Below, piece by piece: positions 1 through 14,276 of a stretch of DNA of 64,000 nucleotides. Position numbers and translations under genes: made by a program. Source of the DNA: Tubulanus polymorphus (taxonomy: Eukaryota > Nemertea > Palaeonemertea > Tubulaniformes > Tubulanidae); assembly GCF_964204645.1 (NCBI RefSeq), contig NC_134025.1:30038001-30102000 (forward strand), written 5' to 3'. Every line of letters begins with the position of its first letter. The first letter of the stretch is position 1. The notes beneath the pieces were generated by a model. It searched no databases, was not told where the DNA came from, and saw nothing but the letters and a program-made list of their open reading frames with translations.

Positions 1-1269
1 GAATTCGATGATATCATTGAATTGTTCTGTATTCATGAGGAATCCAATCTAACCAGACCTCTGGTGGACTTATATCGATAAAAGTCCATGGTCGGTGAAT
101 TTTTTCGCCGTCGATGTCAATAAAAGTTGCGTTCGGTTATAAATCCAAGAATAAAACGCCATATCCATCCCGAGCCGAACCTACAAAATACAACAAAATA
201 CATATTGTATTCAAATGAGTAATTTTGAATTCAGTGAAGCAGTATTGTACGTGATTCTTAACATTTCAAAGATTGATTCACTGAGAATTAAGCGACTGTT
301 TGCGCGACTAGCTCGCATCACCGATAGGTACTGGTCACATCTGTTGTATCCATTATGAAGGATTGAATTAAAGTGCTTATTAGTTGACGTCACATGCCCC
401 CTCCGTATCGCCGCAGTCGAACGAAGTCCCCGACGAGACGGAGCATTCCACATATGTTCTTTTTCTCATGCGGCAGGTAAAAGTTGTTCGACGCAAACAG
501 AAAGAAAGATTGAATATTGGAACAACATTTTCGCTGATGAAAAAATAGAAGACATCACAGAGACCAGTTTCATTCGAGTTATGAGATCGATTGAAGCCAT
601 TCTTACTTAATTTAGATTCAGTTCTACGATACGGTATATTCCAACTCAGGACTATGAGCTTGATTTTTTTTTTGATTGGTCGACACTAAAAATGTTGTGC
701 ATCTTCCTTAAAGGTTGACAGTATTCAGGAACAGAAAATTATCTTTTTTTCAAATCATGTTACAACTTTTTGCTAATCGCAAAAACATCCACAAATCTAA
801 CGACAAACTTTATAGAGGTATCTTACATCCAGATGAAATTATATAATTCCTATTTCTGTGCTACGAGATGGAAAAACACATCTCTCCCACTCAAATATTT
901 CAGGTTTAAAAAGTCCAATATGACATTTCAACTGATGAAATACTATCCCCGTTTATCCATACGAAAAGAGATCATCCTGTCGATTGTAAGTTGAAACTGT
1001 ATTCGCAAATCAGCACAAAATATCTTGCAATACAATCGGTATCATACATAGAATATGATTTTTACTTTCATCGACAGATAACTGAGGTATTTGATATGTT
1101 GCGACTGTCGTCATATCGTGACTGACGTTTCTCATTCCTCTCAGCTCGAGACGTAACGTGATACAGCGTCTAGCGCGTGTTTATTTTTAAGTATTCATAA
1201 CTTGATCGGTTTGTAACCGGACCACCGCTATGAAGAAACGACGAGCAAATACTGAAATGTTGACCATTA

Positions 1270-1578
1270 TTAATTCATCGCCTTTTTTCTACTCCCGGTA
1301 CCTGGTTGTAATCCCAGGAAACCTGGATTCACCCGCCGTTGTTTGTGCGCATAAACAAAGTTCAATTTACGAAAAGCTTTAAGCCGTTGCGCGCGCGTTA
1401 AAGTCCCGAACGATACGCGAAATCTTGTCGAACCAAACTGCTGAATTTGGGACGGTCCATTTTTACTCGGGCAAATCAAATCAACAACGATAAAACCAGC
1501 AATCTGTCTGCAGAAATTTGTAAACAATTCGGCCGATATAGCCAGGGTAATGCAAACAATCTTTAGACTGCTGCGCAT
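1270..1578 (-). CDS. Candidate small secreted peptide precursor, weak
   Basis: A 102-codon minus-strand frame has an N-terminal hydrophobic stretch (IVCITLAISAELF) after a basic start. A basic C-terminus contains dibasic sites (KQRR and SRKK) around a VNPGFLGLQPGTG segment. The layout is precursor-like, but the leader contains Glu and no family match is known. Chance is a serious alternative. Confidence 0.15.
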   Translation of the reverse strand: MRSSLKIVCITLAISAELFTNFCRQIAGFIVVDLICPSKNGPSQIQQFGSTRFRVSFGTLTRAQRLKAFRKLNFVYAHKQRRVNPGFLGLQPGTGSRKKAMN

Positions 1579-1735
1579 CTGAATCGCTTTTAATAAACGT
1601 GTTTATTGCCCGAAATTGACTGTTATTTGACGTTCGATAGACCGATTAGTCTCGCAGTTGTTACATAGCCAAGATTTTTACCCCGGTAAGAAAACGAATT
1701 AATAGCAACATAACAAGGCCATGAGGCTTCTAACT

Positions 1736-1846
1736 ACTGGTGTAGTTACCTGGAGGCCCGGTTTTATAGACCGGGTATTAAGGTTATCCCTGGGGAAAAA
1801 TTCCAAACCAAGCCGGACTAAATATCAGGGTAACAGGGGACCAGTG
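1736..1846. mobile_element. MITE-like inverted repeat
   Basis: The left end ACTGGTGTAGTTACCTGGAG pairs imperfectly with CACTGGTCCCCTGTTACCCT (right read inward). A nested hairpin CCCGGT (1757-1762) / ACCGGG (1770-1775) lies inside. It is short and noncoding. Confidence 0.4.
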
Positions 1847-4734
1847 AAATGACTTTTACATGTTATTCCAAGGCTTTGTTTAGTGTTGCATTACACGGTT
1901 TGTGTTTCTTCTAAATTTGGAAATGAAAAAAGAGATAAAACAGAATTCTAGATTAAAAACTATTGATGAAAAAACTATGATTCTACTAATATTCATCGTT
2001 AACGTTACAAGGTTATTCAGTAATGTAAAAACATTTTCCATTAATCGAGGCGACACAAATCTAATAAATGAACTTATTTCTAAATTCGTCTCAGTAACAT
2101 ATATACTATCGAAGGTTAGTGATATAGTATTAAACCAGAATCTTATTAGAAGAACGAATCGTTTTTCAGGGAATCACTGTTATGAGGAATGCCCAGTTTT
2201 TGTTTATAGGAAACTAAGAATGCTGTAACTTACTGTTATTTTAAGTTATGTACACAAAACTGAACCTACAGTTGTCGGTACAGAAAACTGAAGGTGATAT
2301 CACATGCCGAAACAGCTATTTCCAAAAATCGTCCGTTTTGATCTATATTGTATCCGATGATGTTATGAATTCGGGCAAAATTTTATCAGCATTTTACGAG
2401 TAAACTATGAATAACCACAGCCTTAAATAGAGATTAAAGCTTATTATATCTTCGAAGACGTGATCTTCGTCCTTTTATATATTCTCGTAAATCCACAAAT
2501 CCTGACTAATCCAAAGCTACAATATACACGACATATAATGCTAATGCTCGAAGACAATATTAGGATATATTCGAAACTTCGAACTAGCTCAGTGAAACAT
2601 TTTGGACTTTTTTTTAAAGTGTGGGATTTTATACAATCTTTCAACACGACCATTTGATTATTTTCTAAGTCAAAATTCCGGGTTTATTAAGTCTAAATTT
2701 CGAGTAAGTCTAAATTAGGAGTTTATCGAGTCGAGATTTTGACTACAGAAAATGATCGTATGGCTGCAATGCTCTTCCGTAGAAAGTTCCATCAATGGAT
2801 AACATGAAAGACGTGGTTTTTGATTGTGAGTAAAGCTCAGTTCGTGATGCGGTCAGTCGGGACAGTCGGTTAGTCAGTCTGCTCAACAACCGTGCATAAA
2901 TAGATAGATCATTTATTGGTCTGTGATACGCGCGCCGTTTTATCATTTAATGAAGATGGTTTACAATCCAGGGTAAGCCTGCATGATTTAACCGCTATTC
3001 TGTTACTACTGATTCCTACGATTGTCCGACACAAACCGAACGACATTCGATATACGACACTTATCTATACGACTCTAACGATACAGTGATTTTGTATATT
3101 GGTTAGTGCGCTAGTCCACGCTGAAAACTTCCTGACCAAATTGTCATCATCGAGAGCTCTGAACGATTCAACCGCGACTCATTTGTCATCACAAAGCGCA
3201 TATTCTGCAGATATGAACCTAACATAATGGTTCCAGAGCAGTCGGTGTAGAGGCGATGCGCGTGACGTAACAGCGCGTCATATTGACCGTCAATGTCCAT
3301 CAGATACAAACTGCTAACACGAGTTAACGACGGCCATTTGACGTCCACTATGACGCGTGTGAAGTCAGCGCGTAACTTCTATCAAGCGAAACATTACGAG
3401 TTAGATTTAGTTTTTAGATCATAATTAGTCGGATTTACGAAAAAGTTATCCGAAGAATATTTAGCTTATGAACGGTTACAACAACTAAAAATACTTTAAA
3501 ACAAAGTTCTTTCTGAGAAGTTGCATAATACGGATCAATCCCCGAGTAATTTCGGAACTCGACAAAGCAGCAACGATCAAGTATCACTAGATACTCATAG
3601 CGCGATCGCTAGGGGTTTTCTCGAGTGTACATTACGGACAATTAATGACCAATTTAATGGCAAGAGAGAGTGATGTTTCGGTACCGATAAGATGAACCTT
3701 GGAACAAGCTTTTACTTACGTGCTCAACGTTATCCGGAAATACACTGCAGACAATGAGAGGATGGATATAACCAGCTGTTAATCCTCTAGATCGAGTAGC
3801 TCAACTTCCCGACTGAACATTCACTGAACAAGGCTCGGTTTTAACCTATTCAGTTTTTAGGGCACGAAATAATCCCCGAACCGCTCTCGGTAGAGTCAAA
3901 GCATTGATTTTCTTCGGGTAATGGACCGAAGAAGTTGAGCTCATTAAAAAAGTAAATGTAAATTGTGAAATAACATTTAGGGATTACATCGAAGAGTGAA
4001 ATTCTAAGCTAATGTAACGGAAAACCTTTCTGCGGTATTTTCTTCTTAAATCTGAGGTTTTTATCATCGAGTTTATTCACTGCATTGAAAATAAGACTCG
4101 AGAGCAGAGATTTAAACCAGAAATAAACCGAAAATACCATTACATAGAAGCATTACATAATGAACTTTTCTGTTTGTAAATGTAAAATTTGCAGCAGGGG
4201 AGTTGCAGGACTTTTTAAAATTGAGGGAAGAAAATATAGGATCTGAAAAAATCTGTTATGCACTATGTTACACCTTTAAACACAAAAACAAAAGAGTTAA
4301 TATGTGTTATCAACTCAGACTCTTAACTCTTCCAGATTGTGGATTTGAATTAAATGTGTTCTAAAAACTTGGCCAAAAAGCTTTTGGCCCGGGTCAACGG
4401 TATAACATACTATGGCTACACCCATGATGTCATTCGTGGAATGCGGTTTATACATTCGATATAGTGAGATATTCGTTCAGGTGAATATCAAGCACGCAAT
4501 GATTTATCAGCGAGTATCGATTATCTCAAAAACAATCAGCGTATAAACACATTTTAGCGTTTAATACGAGTAAGTGAGCTAACACGTAATGGTATGTATA
4601 CCCAGACACTTGTCCTGACATTTATTAGTGACCTGCTCCACAACATTAACTTCTTTATACGATCACAAGAGGCAACTTTACACACTTTAGTTGTCAGATC
4701 GGGTATTGTATATCATCTTTTATGTAGATGTTAA

Positions 4735-4800
4735 CTATTTGACGCTAACGTTTCGAAAGCCGCGCTGCTCATCAGATGATTGGCACAGCGCGCCCGATAC
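4735..4800 (-). other. Hairpin with degenerate hammerhead-like core
   Basis: On the minus strand CTGATGAG, a GC-rich stem-loop and CGAAACGTT follow one another, as in the CUGAUGA...GAAA core of hammerhead ribozymes. The proposed helix II (AGC...GCT) has extra unpaired bases, and no helix I/III partners are certain. The alternative pairing GCGCGCTG/CAGCGCG is stronger. Probably a decayed retroelement end. Confidence 0.25.
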
Positions 4801-4954
4801 TGTAAACATACGCGTAAAAATCTCGCCGGAAACATCATTACGACGTATTATCCACATGGCGTCATAATGGCCGGCAACTGAGACCTTCTTTACTTCAGAT
4901 TGACGGCCAATCTGACTCCTCGTCATATCGTATTATAGCCCCGACAATACGAGC

Positions 4955-5070
4955 GTTTTTTACTCTAGCCAAATTTGGTTTCGGTTAGGCCTGGGTTCAC
5001 CATTTACTGGTGCCAAATGGGCCCGTTTGACACGGGCCAAAATTGGCCCGACCAAAAACGTCGGACCAGG
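4955..5070. mobile_element. MITE-like hairpin with GGCCC-rich stem
   Basis: AGCGTTTTTTACTCTAGCCA on the left resembles GACGTTTTTGGTCGGGCCA from the right end read inward. A strong internal stem GGGCCCGT-ttgac-ACGGGCC lies at 5019-5037. A palindrome of similar flavour, GGCCAAAAAGCTTTTGGCC, sits alone at 4371-4389. Confidence 0.4.
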
Positions 5071-5719
5071 CAATATCACAGTTATCAATAAATGAAGACT
5101 AACGTAGAAGATATCTTTCGTACAACCACCGTTTGTTTAATGCGATTTAGAAATCAATAGTTTTATAGAATTGCTCTTCCTATCATCACCTATCCCTTAG
5201 TTTCCACTCCTTCGTCTTAACCTTCTAAAAATCTCAAACATTGATTCATGGCTTCGGGCCAAACTACGTCGCCTTAAACCACCTCAAAAATCGATAGAAA
5301 TGTTACAGAGATTCCATAGAATGATGACCTGTAACCACACACACGAAATGTTACCCGATTCACCTTACACAACCGATTCCCCAGTCACATCAACAGTTAC
5401 ACGAATAAGTCATTTGCGTTGCAATTGCAATTGCATGTTTCATCGACTAATTCAAATATGACAAACCGCACGGGTTGCTCCGACAATGCGGCATTCTTGT
5501 CATGAGAGATCGAGCTTTTAATTTTCGTTATTTTTGTTCCAGTACATCACAAATACATTAAAATCTAACGTTTTCTTTTCTATTTTCTTACAGTCGGCAC
5601 AAGATGAAACGGGAATTATACGTCTATTGCGAAAAGAAATGGAAAAGGATCTCACAAAGAGCGTCGAGTGACCTGATGTCCAAACGGCGAAAATGGCAAA
5701 ATGTATATCAGATGATAAG

Positions 5720-5922
5720 ATTAAACCCATTTTACAAATTCAAAAGATTTAAAACGAAATTTATCAATCAAGAATTAGAATTAGAATTAGAATGGAAAGA
5801 AGAAGAAGAATTAGACCCGACGTTTCAGAGCCTCGAGTTCGAAACGTCATGTCGTCCAATTTTAATTTTTGATGAATGAATTTCGTTTTCAACCTTTTAG
5901 ATTCGTATTTTGTGGGTTTTGA
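5720..5922. mobile_element. Diverged foldback repeat with GACGTTTC/GAAACGTC centre
   Basis: The left half (AAACGAAATTTATCAATCAA and around) matches the reverse complement of the right half (ending TTTCGTTTTCAACCTTTT) over nearly 100 bp with mismatches. A GAATTA/GAA-rich insertion lies in the left arm. The centre reads GACGTTTC, spacer, CGAAACGTC. It is older than the 48.9-kb element. An open frame across it (5604-5879) is explained by the repeat. Confidence 0.55.
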
Positions 5923-6992
5923 TGTATTCCCAATGTCTGAATTTACAGTCAATTCTACAAATAAAACATTTACAATACAGATACACGGGGCTATACAACT
6001 ACGCCCCCTATCGTACGCCCCCAGTGTCCTATTTGTACTGCGTTGTATAATATGACGACCCGCAGTTATGGTAATGTTCAGAATGGGCTACTCGCAATAC
6101 GACTGGAAACAGCATATATACTTCACGCAATCATCAGAAATTCTTGCCCGTAAGCGATACAAATTTCTCAAGTTGTTGAATGGATGTTGGCGACCGAAGA
6201 GGGTTCTCGACAAACACGGATCGTAATCAACGCAGTATGCGAGAAATCCTCGGGCAAATCAGTTCGGAATAAATTCGAAACAGAATGCACCAATCGACGC
6301 AAGAATTTAAAGAAATCAAAAGACAACCGCTGGAAGACAACTACGTGTGAAATAGCTCATCTTTCAGCTGGTGTTAGGAAAATAATCTAGCGTCATCGAG
6401 GGTCATCTTATGTCTGCCATTCTGCGCGTAGAGTTTTTTCCTGTCTCAAGAAAAGATTCTTGTCGAGACGTAGAATGAATGATTAGATGAATATGGAGTG
6501 TGTGAGCGTCTGGACGCATTTCCACACTTGAATATAGAATTCCTGATTAGTAAATCTCAGTACAAAGTTCCGTAATATGAAAAAGTGAAGTTATTCATAA
6601 CTCGGGATAAAACTGAATAAAAACTCATCGAATATCGATCTGAATTGAACAACTCGCGTTTTGCATTAGCCTCGTATTAATAACAGATCCATCAGAGACG
6701 CGGAATGGAATATCATAATACTCAACGGAGTCCAACTGGAAACTAAAACGCCCCAAGCAGAACGATATACACAGAAAATAAAAAACCTTCAATACTCGGA
6801 GAAATCTGCAAAACAACGTTTTCCGTATTGAATCATTATTAGTCACAAAAGTGTGGAACGGAAGAACAGATGTTATACTCTTTATTACTATTTCCGTTTC
6901 GATCAATCGTTATTGTCGCCAATCTTTCATTATAAAAGTCTGTAGTATTTTTATGATTGTCGCATGGAATTAATGAAATCCATGTCGATACA

Positions 6993-7300
<308 letters not shown>

Positions 7301-9487
7301 CCAGAGAGACTGAAATGATAGGTTTCTAGTAATCTGTCAGTTAAAGAAATCACGAACGTTGGAACGTGGTCATGGGGCTCTGCCATGTTGCACCAGGGAA
7401 GCGCGAGAGAAGCATCCCTTTTCACCCCGCAAGCGCCACCCATCCTCGATGTAATACGTCATAAGAAAAAAATGACGGTCTGTCGAGTTAACCTGAGGGC
7501 ATCCTGGTCGTTCGTAGGTGATCTGAATCGTCAACGTTATATTCTCGATAGAAATGCTGATAAATAGTCAGAGACAGAAAATCGCAATTCCACGATTACA
7601 AGTCTTTCCTACTGATATTGTTATTTCACAAATTCATTCCGATTCTTGTTACTGATGGAGAAGAACAGAATGGAAGCAGTATCTTCACAACACTATAGAG
7701 AATATAGAGACTCAGTTGGGTTGATTATAACTCAGAATAACCACTAATGACTTTAGAGCCCGGATATTGTACCTAAACATGTCTTCGCGATCGAAAGGCG
7801 ACGTCATTATACAATTTCACGAGTTCATTACAGTTTAGGACCAAAAGCGAATAATGACTGTCTATACAAGTACTAGTGATAAATCATGGCGCAATGATGT
7901 TTAAAGCAATATAATTAACCATTTCGCTCATTGTTATAAAGTTACGAATGTCCAATTTGCGACAATTAACTTTTTATTACTTCTCATTTTGTGACCTGAA
8001 GTTCACACAGTACGATGCACTTGTCAATTCGCTCCAACATCATCCCTTCAGCACTTTTGAAAGAAATGTTTGAAATATTCGGTAGAAATGTCTATGAACT
8101 ACTCAATTCGTGGTCTAACATTAACAATTCCGGCATTGGAAACTATCAAATAACCAAAGTTCAGATGACATCTTCTTCAGATAGTTATTTTTTGAAGTTT
8201 GTATCGATCTTATACCATAGATTTCATTCAACCGTTATTGGTAAAAGAATTAGAGTATTTGAAAATGGTATAATGCCGGAGGAACAGAGGCCGTTCTTTG
8301 AAGTTGAACAAAATACCAATGGAACTCGGCCCCTTTGACCTACAATTTTTCTTAGGAATAAAGTAATTTTTAATTTATATATAATACTATGTTCTTCGCA
8401 GTGATTCACGGACGCGTTTGTGAAAACGGAAACCGACTGAGTTAAACGGGGTGTAATAATCTGAAAAGAAAATCTTTTAACGTCGATGCAACTTTTTATC
8501 CATTCGTCAATAAATTGACATTTCAATAACACGCGGGTAAAATCGATTGGTTTAATGCGCCGAAGGCCTGCCAATAAACGCAGTCTTAGAGGTTCGTTTT
8601 AACTGATTTAATTTTCTTCGAGATTGTCATGACGTCATTTGCAAACATGGAATGTTAAACGATAAATAAAAAAGTAAAGTCTAAGCAGACGCATTTAGAA
8701 GGAAAGTCATTGGTTAATTTAGCATCGTATCAATGCGATATACTAGAAAAACTCTCGCGTTTTTATGTTGTTATTGAATCGATGATAAAATACGGATATA
8801 CGGAGTAGAAATTTATATTCATAAAGACGTGTGAATTATTGGACCTTTTACATCGAAATCTCACAAGAAAATAGTAACAAGGTAATAGCACTGGGTCGGT
8901 CTGTCAATCAGAAGCATCTGCATTCATCACACTCAAGCACTATGCATATTAGTAAATAAACAGACGAATGCAGCTTGAAATATACAAAAAAAATCTTCAC
9001 ATTTTACGAAGATTTCATCATTGTACGGTATATATGATGTGGGCGCTATTGAATGGTTGTAAATGTAAGTCCGTTTGAAAACAGGTTCGCTAGGTAACGA
9101 ACGATTTGATGATAAGATAAGTCCATAAAACAGTAAGATATTCCCGTGTTCATTGGGTCGATAAATGAAATCAGAATACTAGCCCGGTTTACCTGAGATG
9201 AATTCCTCCTCATCTTACCGATCCTATCGGAGCAATGCACATTTAACGATCATGTCTCGCTTCGTTTACATCATGGGTTTCTGATTAATCATCAAGGCAA
9301 AAAAGATTTCATCATCAACGCATAAGGACACGACAATGCCAGCCAGCTTGATGGATGAAAGGAAAATTCCCTTTCATAGTCTATATTCTTTCGTAAAATA
9401 TATTAGACGTAATATAAGATATCATGCTATATATAGTGCACGAGTTTGAACGCATAGCTTTATATACCTTTAACTAAACGATTTTTA

Positions 9488-9510
9488 TCTCCTCTCTCTC
9501 TCTCTCTCTT
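9488..9510. repeat. (CT)n microsatellite
   Basis: Short CTCTCT run. Similar short simple repeats occur at 20462-20473 (AT), 44622-44650 (ATATAG) and 58286-58303 (AT). Confidence 0.85.
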
Positions 9511-10214
9511 TTGACATCAATAATACTTTGGAAAATCACTCTTATGAAATAAATAAATTGAGTCATTGTAAGAAAGAGGAAAATGTGGAAGTATTTCTTA
9601 AAAGAATCACATCCAAAACCAGCATAGTTGCGACTGGCATATTTCATCCTTTTTATGAAGTATATTTCATCATATTGAAAATTAAATGTCAAATAGAACA
9701 TTAGATTAATTCTAGAACCGATTTTTAGTGAAATGGGTTATGATTTGTTCATATCCACTGTAGGACGGTTGTTGTCACGTTACGTCACCGGTGACGCGAG
9801 CGATGAAGATCAATGAATAATACTAAACTTAGTTAAGATTTTCTGCCAACTCGATCGACTTAACTCGTGTGAACTCGTACAAGGCCGGTTACGAATGCGT
9901 TTCACGAGTCACGTTTCTATTTCGCGTCGTGTCCTTCAAATCGCGCGGTATGAAATGCGCGCTATAAACGTGTTGTCATATCGAATAGTGACTAAAATTA
10001 ATTACCAAGAATCATATAAGCGTGTATCAATACTGATCATCGTCACTGGTAAATTAATGACTTTTACGAGGGGTAATGATCGATGTTGTGTCCTAGCTGT
10101 AACTTCTACAATAATTTCCGCTTGTGTATATCATCCGCACCCCTGTAGTGCCAGCGCCATTTACGTACATCAATGGGAAACTACTACTGCGGCAATCGAG
10201 GATTCCATACTTTA

Positions 10215-10270
10215 TGGCAAGCGAGGATCCACCAGGTTCTCGGTGTTGCACTGTTCGAGTCATTCTACGT
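10215..10270 (+). repeat. Dispersed repeat copy 1 (TGGCAAGCGAGGATCC)
   Basis: This copy shares ATGGCAAGCGAGGATCCA and then a diverged tail ending TTATGAGT with the copy at 12001. The 12-bp core TGGCAAGCGAGG is also the inner part of the 37-kb MITE ends. It is therefore probably a transposon-related fragment. Confidence 0.4.
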
Positions 10271-12000
10271 TATGAGTAAAATCGAATGAAATTTAATTTT
10301 CTCTTAAATAAAAACAATTATTTATTTTAAAAAAATCAATTCAATCTCTAATCTTTTGATCGATAATTCATAGATTCGAGAATTTAAAAACTCAGTTCGA
10401 GGTTGATATGCACTATGACTGAGTGTTCGTCACGCCACCTGGCGGGTTGCAGTGCGCCATAGTTCGAGTAGGTTTACGTATATGTGATGTCGATTTTGAA
10501 AATAAATAGATAAATCGACACGCGATAGAATTTATTCTTACAGCTATAACCTATTCGCAATACTAAACGTGTATGTTATTCCGCCAGCTAATAGACCGAT
10601 ATGGCATTAGATGATATTACCTAAATCCATCAAACACTATGCGTCATCCATCGCAAATTATTAAATTAAATTACTGCCAAACGAGGAAACGCCCTTTTAA
10701 CAGATAGCTATCCATCATATTTCACTTATATATAGCACATTTCTTATAAATATAGTAGTTTCGATGTATTAAGTGCGCGTGTTTTCTTTAGAATGTCTCG
10801 CGGCGTGGACCCTGGCTGCGTTAAACGTGCTTTCTAGAAGTAACACTCCGTAAATGTTAACAGCTACTGTCTTACGTGATGTTGATGAGAATAACGAAGA
10901 AATCAATCTCAATCTTGCAACAGACTCAAAGCCATCGATTCTGAGAAATATATATATTGAATATGATCTATGGAAGGGTGTTACCCGCCCCGATGTTTCT
11001 ATACGAACACGGACCCAGTTATCAATACGAGTCTCACGTCTCTCACCAACTACCCGTGAAACTCTCCACGTCTTCGAATGCAGACGAGTTCAATATAACC
11101 CCCTTTTTACGTGAATAAACTGCTTGACACGAAAATCCAGAAGAAATCCATTTTTCAATCCACTTTCAACCGGCGTAATCTCAGAAACTCGATAATGAGC
11201 GACAATTCCCGCGTAGAACAAACATCCAACGATTTTCATTTTTCAAAAGAAATTTTCGTTGGTCGATTTTTTTTCTAATACGTGAAAGAAAAGCTGCGCT
11301 TTTCGCTTGCAACCTAGAGCAATTCAAACACGCATTCTTAATTAACTATACATATTCTCTATTGGTTTGTTATTATTCTAATATTGAGCCGCTTCCGTAT
11401 TGAAAATTACGTTTTTGAATGAAAAATAAACCGGTGTTTAATATCCGCTTGTAGCCGAGATACGTATTCACAGAAGGGTTGGGTGAGTTTCAGCTGCAGT
11501 AGCGCCGGACTCAGTGTTAGAACCTAATTGAATTAAACCTCGCATACTCGCTTAAAGTCAATATATCGGTATTGCCAGATACTTTAATCGCGGTATCGTC
11601 TTCTAGAATTAACGATAAGCTCGAGTCGTGGATGAAACTGATTGCGGGTGAATAGCGTTGACATAAACGTCCATAAAACATCATAAGCCGGGTAAACATT
11701 AGATGACAATTAGTAAAACCAGACGCGTCGAGATGCGATTAAGTCTTCAGCTTAACGACTGCGAGTGATCAGCTGAATACAGCCCAAAACAAGCCGTTAG
11801 ATTGCTGCTTAAATCTTCCCACATCATATCCGATCAGCCACGAGCCTGAAACATTTACATGTACATGGCTGAACTGATGTTACAAGTTTTTTCGATTTTT
11901 ATGCGAAAACCTTGCACAAATTTGTGCAATTTCATGTACTTGATCATTTCCGTGATCTGTACTTGTGTAGTTTGCATACGCCTTAAAACCTGTTTAGAAA

Positions 12001-12062
12001 TGGCAAGCGAGGATCCAAGAGGATTCGGAGACGATTGTAAATTAGATTACATTATGAGTCAA
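12001..12062 (+). repeat. Dispersed repeat copy 2 (TGGCAAGCGAGGATCC)
   Basis: The head is the same as in the copy at 10215, with the same TTATGAGT ending about 55 bases on and mismatches between. Both copies can be read as MASEDP followed by a short tail, but both stop quickly. Confidence 0.4.
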
Positions 12063-14238
12063 TAGAAACTCTCAAAATTGATTGATAATATGTTTACATA
12101 TTATGTCGCATATCTAATGTCGAATGTATTGAAATCTCATTCATTACCGGTTGACTGATTGACGACCGCGATATTCGACAATAGGCTTACAGTAAATTCA
12201 CTTATGCATTACGCTTCTTGTGGACGAATAGTTTCGGAAAGATGATAAATAATCAAGAATAGAGTTTGCCGCGGTCAATGATATGATAACAACGGATATA
12301 ATTTATCACATCCACTCGGCAGAAATAATGGAATTAATTGAATTGGTATTAATTCCTAGGTCGTATATGTTTCTCGTTTCGACGAGTGTTCTGCCGTTAG
12401 AACGAGTCGATACTCAAGGGCTGGCAATATTGTGTCTACTGACTACTAATATGTTGTCATATTTTTTCGCTAACGGCCAGAATCTCCATACAACTACCGT
12501 TCTCTCTTCCTATCGCATATAGAAAATCATTGGCAACGCATCGGCTCGCTAGCGTGAAATCTCTCTGAAATTACTGCGCCGAGTTCGTGCACTATTTGTT
12601 CTAATCGGTCATATACGCTTCAGGCGACGAACCGTCCCGTCATCGCCGACACTGTTATTTGTATTATCAACCGTCGACATTTTTATTATAAACTATTGCC
12701 CGAAAAAAGCGGAACAGACGTCGCTAATATTGCGATCTCTTATATATGAGTTATCGAACGAATAACACAGCGAAACATACTGAGAAATCTAATAAAGACA
12801 ATAAACACATAAATATTGCCAAACTGGCTGAAACTGTATTATATACAAGTCCATCTGAAGTTATTATCATGCGTGAATAATTCTAATTACGTCATCCCAA
12901 GACACATAGCCGGTCAGGGACGTATTTGTACTTGTACTTATGCCTCACGAGGCAATGTCAACTACGTGGTGATATTGTGTAAAGATCCGTCTATAGAAAG
13001 ACGGTCAGTTACAAGAGAACATGTCTTAATTGTCCAGAAAACAGTGCATTCCGTGACTCACAGCAGGATCTACTCGGAACGCTCAAAACAAATATTCACT
13101 TTCTAACCGCGTATATTTCTAGTAATGCTTCGTCCGATTTAGCTGCCAGTTTATATCTGTTTAAAAGTATGTTAACGAAATAAAATGCCCACAGAGGGGG
13201 TAAAGACACGCGTAGAAATCGTTCGACTTCGTTAGGTGGTCGGTTTTGTATTCGAATATCGAACAAAAGAATGGCGAGAAAACTCGAGCGAATCTCGTCT
13301 TATATTGGGATGGTGATCGCGCTTGAGGCGGCATAACCGAGTCAGAGCACACAGGATTTCAATGTGGAAACTTCTAATCAATCAGTGTATGCTGGAATAT
13401 ATAGAGCTGAAGAGCCAGCTCAACTTCACGACATCGATGTCAAATTGCCAACAGCAATTACGCACTGATAGTTGAAGCAGGTCTGTCAGCAGGTTCGTGG
13501 CCGATTACATATCCGGTCGTGGATTCCAATTGCCGTTGTTGCATCATAACTCGAGTGAGCTAAATATCTCAGTAATGTTATATAGTATTAAACTATATGA
13601 TAATTCGGCTGAAACTGAATGAACCTAGGATCAGACAAACACACCTGTAGATATATCATCAGTATTTCGTTCATGTACTATATGACAAGTGGATGGAACC
13701 GTAATCATTAATGTTTATTAAATATCTCACGGCCCACTTGCGGGTGTAGTATGACGAGCCCTTGAGAGTGAACAGTTAATAGTTTCAGTTATTGGATACT
13801 GCATGATTGTGCACAAGTAGTATTTCTGACCTCAATAATATTCTGAGCTGTGTAAATTTATTTTTTCCCCGAAATTTGTCTTTTTCTACAATTAATAACA
13901 AGTTTCGGAGTCGATTTTAATTAGAATACAGTTCGCGAAAGGATATTAAAAACATTCCAAAATATCCTGTACGCCAACACGTTCATCATAAGTGCAACAT
14001 ACTTATTTTTCCAAAAAAGTTTCTTTTTTTCACGATTTAGAAACTAATACAAACGCGACATAGACTATAACTGTAAGATCTAAGAATTGCAAAATGTTCT
14101 CTTGGTGTTAACAAAATTCAATAACCATTGTTTTAATATTCTTTAGTACTAAAAACACTAAGATTCATTGGTATTCGTTTACCAATTGCGAAAGGGATGA
14201 AAGGCGACCTACAAATATAACAGTTACTAAGATCATGA

Positions 14239-14276
14239 ACGTATAAACTAGAAATTCATCTATCTAGTTTATACGT
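14239..14276. repeat. Perfect 14-bp-stem hairpin
   Basis: ACGTATAAACTAGA at 14239-14252 and its exact inverse at 14263-14276 are separated by 10 bases. AGATC flanks both sides in inverse orientation, so the palindrome extends further with gaps. Probably a small foldback element. Confidence 0.6.
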
